This document shows, in pieces, positions 5,349 to 7,309 of a DNA stretch of 7,309 bases (position 1 is the stretch's first letter; the number at the start of each line of letters is the position of its first letter). The position numbers and the translations under genes are program-made. The notes under the pieces were generated by a model. The model did no database searches. It saw nothing but the letters and a program-made list of their open reading frames with translations, and was not told where the DNA came from. The stretch lies in the NCBI GenBank assembly GCA_029287515.1, contig JARFQZ010000327.1, positions 1-7,309 on the forward strand. The letters run 5' to 3'. The stretch comes from Lysobacterales bacterium (lineage in GTDB: Bacteria; Pseudomonadota; Gammaproteobacteria; Xanthomonadales; SZUA-36).

Positions 5349-7171
5349 GCAACGGCCTCCTTTTTCACCTTTTTCAAGTGCTCGGTCACGCCCTGGACGA
5401 CGCAATCGCTGGGAATCGGCAGGCCGTTGTAATGAAGAACGGAAACCAACCGGTCTGCGATATCATTGGCTTCGAGCATCAACAGCGATTTCATCTGTGC
5501 GTCCCGATTCTGTTCAACGACAAAAATCGTTTCGTGAGAATGCAGGAACTCCACCACTTCGGCGCTGAAAGGGAACGCCCGGATTCGCAGGTAATCAGCA
5601 AAAATGCCTTCCGCCTCAAGGCTGTCGCGGGCCTCGATGACAGCGCCGTCCGAGCTGCCGAAGGCCAGGATACCCAGCCCGGTCTTGCGTTTAGCCTTGC
5701 TCAATATGGCGTCGGGCACCATGGTTTTTGCCTTCTCCCACTTGACCAGCAGGCGGTCCATGATGTCCTGGTATTCATCTGAATCCTCGGTGTACGCGCC
5801 GTAACGGTTGTGACCGGAACCACGCACAAAATACGCGCCTTTGGGATCCTCGCCGGGCAATGTCCGGTACGCAATGCCGTCACCGTCCACGTCGAGATAG
5901 CGGACGAAGCGTTCCATCTTCTTCAGTTCTTCCGGCCCAAGCACCTTGCCGCGATCGGGGCGGTAGCTGTCATCCCAGGTCAGTTCCGGGACCATCCAGT
6001 CGTTCATACCGATGTCCAGATCGGAAGCCAGGAACACCGGGGTCTGCAGGCGTTCCGCCAGGTCGAACACGGCTACTGCCATTTCGAAACATTCGTGTGG
6101 ATTGGCGGGAAACAGGATAGGGTGACGGGTGTCTCCATGCGATGCGTAGGCGCAAAGCATCACGTCGCATTGCTGCGTCCGCGTCGGCATGCCGGTTGAG
6201 GGTCCTACCCGCTGAACGTCAATGAAAACCGAGGGAATCTCGGCGTAATAGGCGAAGCCGATAAACTCGCTCATCAGGGATATGCCGGGGCCTGAGGTTG
6301 GCGTGAACGCCCGGGCGCCTACCCAATTGGCGCCGATAACCATGCCCGCTGCCGCCAATTCATCTTCCGCCTGGATAATGCAGTAATTCTTGTCCCCTGT
6401 TTCTGGATCCGTCCGGAACCTGCGACAGTAGTCGGTGAAGCTGTCCATCACCCCGGTCGAGGGAGTGATGGGATACCAGGCGCCCACCGTGGCGCCGGCG
6501 TAGAGGCAACCCAACCCGGTCGCTTCATTGCCCGTGATAATGATGTTGCCGCTGTTATCGCCCATGGTTTCGGCGCGGGCAGGCAGGGGACAGGTAAAAT
6601 GTTCACTGGCGTAATCGTAGCCCAGCATGATCGCCTTCAGGTTGCTTTCGACCAGCTTGGGCTTGCTGGCAAAGGTTTCTTCCAGCAACGTCTTAATGAC
6701 ATCAAGATCAATGTCCATCAGCGCCGCCAGCGCACCCACGTAGGCGACGTTTTTCATCAGGATCCTGATCCGTGCAACACTGAATGCCTCGTTACACAGT
6801 TTCGCCAGGGGCACACCCAGCACGGTGATGTCTTCACGATAAAGTTGCCGGTCCCGGGGCCAGGTGGAGTCGTAAACAAGGAAGCCACCGGGGCTGACCT
6901 CGTCCAGGTCCTTCTGATAGGTCTGCACATTCATCGCGACCATGACGTCGACCCGCCCGGACGCTGACATGTAGCCGGCGTGGTTGGCGCGGATTTCGTA
7001 CCAGGTCGGCAGGCCCTGGATGTTGGACGGGAACAGGTTTTTGCCGGTGACCGGAACACCCATGCGAAACAGGGCTTTCATCAACAGGCCGTTGGCGCTG
7101 GCAGAGCCGGTGCCATTAACCGTCGCTATTTTCAGGACAAAGTCGTTTATCCGGCTTTGCGTTGCTGGCAT
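5345..7171 (-). CDS. korA: 2-oxoglutarate (2-oxoacid):ferredoxin oxidoreductase, fused gamma-alpha subunit
   Basis: 608 residues, the usual size for KorA with its gamma domain fused in front. The gamma domain spans about 1-195, with NGTGSASANGLL (19-30), KNLFPSNIQGLPTWYEIR (44-61) and VDVMVAMN (74-81). The alpha domain follows from about 208 with GNEATGLGCLYAG (214-226) and the conserved YPITPST (233-239). Then come IQAEDELAAAGMVIGA (266-281) and the TPTSGPGISLMSE stretch (290-302), typical of the pyrimidine-binding half of the family. The C-terminal domain (about 495-595) contains LGILAFGSSDG and FVVEQNRDAQM. There is no CxxCxxC ferredoxin domain, so electrons leave through KorB's cluster to a separate ferredoxin. 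The start is fixed: an in-frame TGA lies at 7180-7178, and GGTGAG sits 5 nt before the ATG. The stop overlaps korB by 4 bp. The 5' end overlaps the preceding open frame by 25 bp. The 2-oxoglutarate assignment follows overall resemblance to KorA. Confidence 0.93.
   Translation of the reverse strand: MPATQSRINDFVLKIATVNGTGSASANGLLMKALFRMGVPVTGKNLFPSNIQGLPTWYEIRANHAGYMSASGRVDVMVAMNVQTYQKDLDEVSPGGFLVYDSTWPRDRQLYREDITVLGVPLAKLCNEAFSVARIRILMKNVAYVGALAALMDIDLDVIKTLLEETFASKPKLVESNLKAIMLGYDYASEHFTCPLPARAETMGDNSGNIIITGNEATGLGCLYAGATVGAWYPITPSTGVMDSFTDYCRRFRTDPETGDKNYCIIQAEDELAAAGMVIGANWVGARAFTPTSGPGISLMSEFIGFAYYAEIPSVFIDVQRVGPSTGMPTRTQQCDVMLCAYASHGDTRHPILFPANPHECFEMAVAVFDLAERLQTPVFLASDLDIGMNDWMVPELTWDDSYRPDRGKVLGPEELKKMERFVRYLDVDGDGIAYRTLPGEDPKGAYFVRGSGHNRYGAYTEDSDEYQDIMDRLLVKWEKAKTMVPDAILSKAKRKTGLGILAFGSSDGAVIEARDSLEAEGIFADYLRIRAFPFSAEVVEFLHSHETIFVVEQNRDAQMKSLLMLEANDIADRLVSVLHYNGLPIPSDCVVQGVTEHLKKVKKEAVA
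5356..5362 (-). promoter_or_regulatory. Strong ribosome binding site deciding the korB start
   Basis: AAGGAGG on the minus strand, inside the last codons of korA, 7 nt before the ATG at 5348-5346. It argues for the shorter KorB and for coupled translation of the two subunits. Confidence 0.85.
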
Positions 7172-7242
7172 GGGCGCTCACCACTTTCGGGGCCGTCAAT
7201 GTAATCCGCGGCGTTGGGAAATTTCAACAGCGACTTCTGCAT
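7147..7242 (-). CDS. 3' end of an unidentified gene upstream of korA (5' part missing)
   Basis: Reading from the last genomic base (7242), this frame stays open for 31 codons (QKSLLKFPNAADYIDG, then PESGERPCQQRKAG) and ends at TAA (7149-7147), overlapping korA by 25 bp. The other two minus-strand frames are closed by stops within the 71 bases upstream of korA. The ATG at the junction with the adapter is coincidental and probably an internal Met. Gene order suggests a third member of the korAB operon, possibly a redox partner, but I do not recognise the tail, and a chance open frame of this length is possible. Confidence 0.45.
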   Translation of the reverse strand: MQKSLLKFPNAADYIDGPESGERPCQQRKAG

Positions 7243-7309
7243 CTGTCTCTTATACACATCTCCGAGCCCACGAGACCCGCTCCGTTATCGCGTATTCCGT
7301 CTTCTGCTT
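7243..7309. other. Sequencing adapter contamination (Nextera/Tn5 mosaic end, index, P7)
   Basis: 7243-7261 is the 19-base Tn5 mosaic end CTGTCTCTTATACACATCT. 7262-7276 (CCGAGCCCACGAGAC) is the Nextera read-2 adapter. 7277-7286 (CCGCTCCGTT) sits where the sample index belongs and is 10 bases long. 7287-7309 matches the Illumina P7 end except at 7290 (G for T) and 7296 (T for G). The order is that of a library molecule read through its insert. None of this is genomic; the true contig end is 7242. Confidence 0.97.

Noticed and set aside
5349..5405. N-terminal extension of KorB by 19 residues
   Set aside because: The stretch lies wholly inside the korA coding end, reads as an Arg/Lys/Gly-rich leader unlike the family, and has a weaker start context than the ATG at 5348 with AAGGAGG.
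5873..5893. EF-hand-like calcium loop in KorA (DVDGDGI, residues 427-433)
   Set aside because: To my knowledge this stretch is usual in KorA-type alpha subunits, and the flanking helices and remaining loop ligands of an EF-hand are not evident.
6756..6769. 14-bp perfect palindrome ATCAGGATCCTGAT
   Set aside because: It is inside korA at well-conserved codons, away from any start or end, and is best explained by chance codon choice.
265..6769. Seven GGATCC sites in 7.2 kb, more than random expectation
   Set aside because: Several come from Asp-Pro codons in the HEAT repeats and the rest are scattered in coding sequence; no spacing or orientation pattern suggests a functional motif.
7243..7261. 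Outside end of a Tn5/IS50-type transposon
   Set aside because: The 19-base sequence is the engineered mosaic end and is followed immediately by the Nextera read-2 adapter and P7, so it is library chemistry and not a resident element.

Overview
The window looks like the end of an assembled contig from a proteobacterium, most likely a gammaproteobacterium. The main clue is the AsnB N-terminus, which resembles the E. coli enzyme closely over its first 100 residues. GC content is moderate to high, and genes overlap by ATGA junctions with clear Shine-Dalgarno sites. Every gene seen is on the minus strand, so transcription runs from high to low coordinates. No rRNA, tRNA, CRISPR array or genuine mobile element was seen.

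From right to left: bases 7243-7309 are not genomic. They are a Nextera (Tn5) mosaic end, the read-2 adapter, a probable 10-nt index and a P7 tail left in the assembly. Genomic sequence ends at 7242, inside the 3' end of an unidentified gene (7147-7242). That gene overlaps korA (5345-7171), which overlaps korB (4296-5348). The two encode a two-subunit 2-oxoacid:ferredoxin oxidoreductase, probably acting on 2-oxoglutarate, with the gamma domain fused to alpha and no ferredoxin domain of its own.

A 192-bp spacer (4104-4295) with several hairpins separates korAB from the second unit. This is a tightly packed four-gene cluster: an ECF sigma factor (3552-4103), a cysteine-free membrane-anchored anti-sigma factor (2797-3555), and two exported HEAT-repeat proteins (1419-2786 and 397-1422). 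Overlaps or a 10-bp gap link all four. The layout suggests an envelope-sensing regulatory module: the anti-sigma holds the sigma factor at the membrane, and the HEAT proteins act in the periplasm as sensors, scaffolds or outputs. A candidate promoter with an ECF-like AACC-N16-CGTC pattern lies directly before the sigma gene and may give a nearly leaderless mRNA. I do not recognise the module as a characterised system; it is the best candidate here for undescribed biology.

At the left edge, asnB (1-305, cut by the window edge) starts a further unit after a 91-bp spacer. That spacer holds a possible promoter overlapped by a perfect 8-bp dyad.
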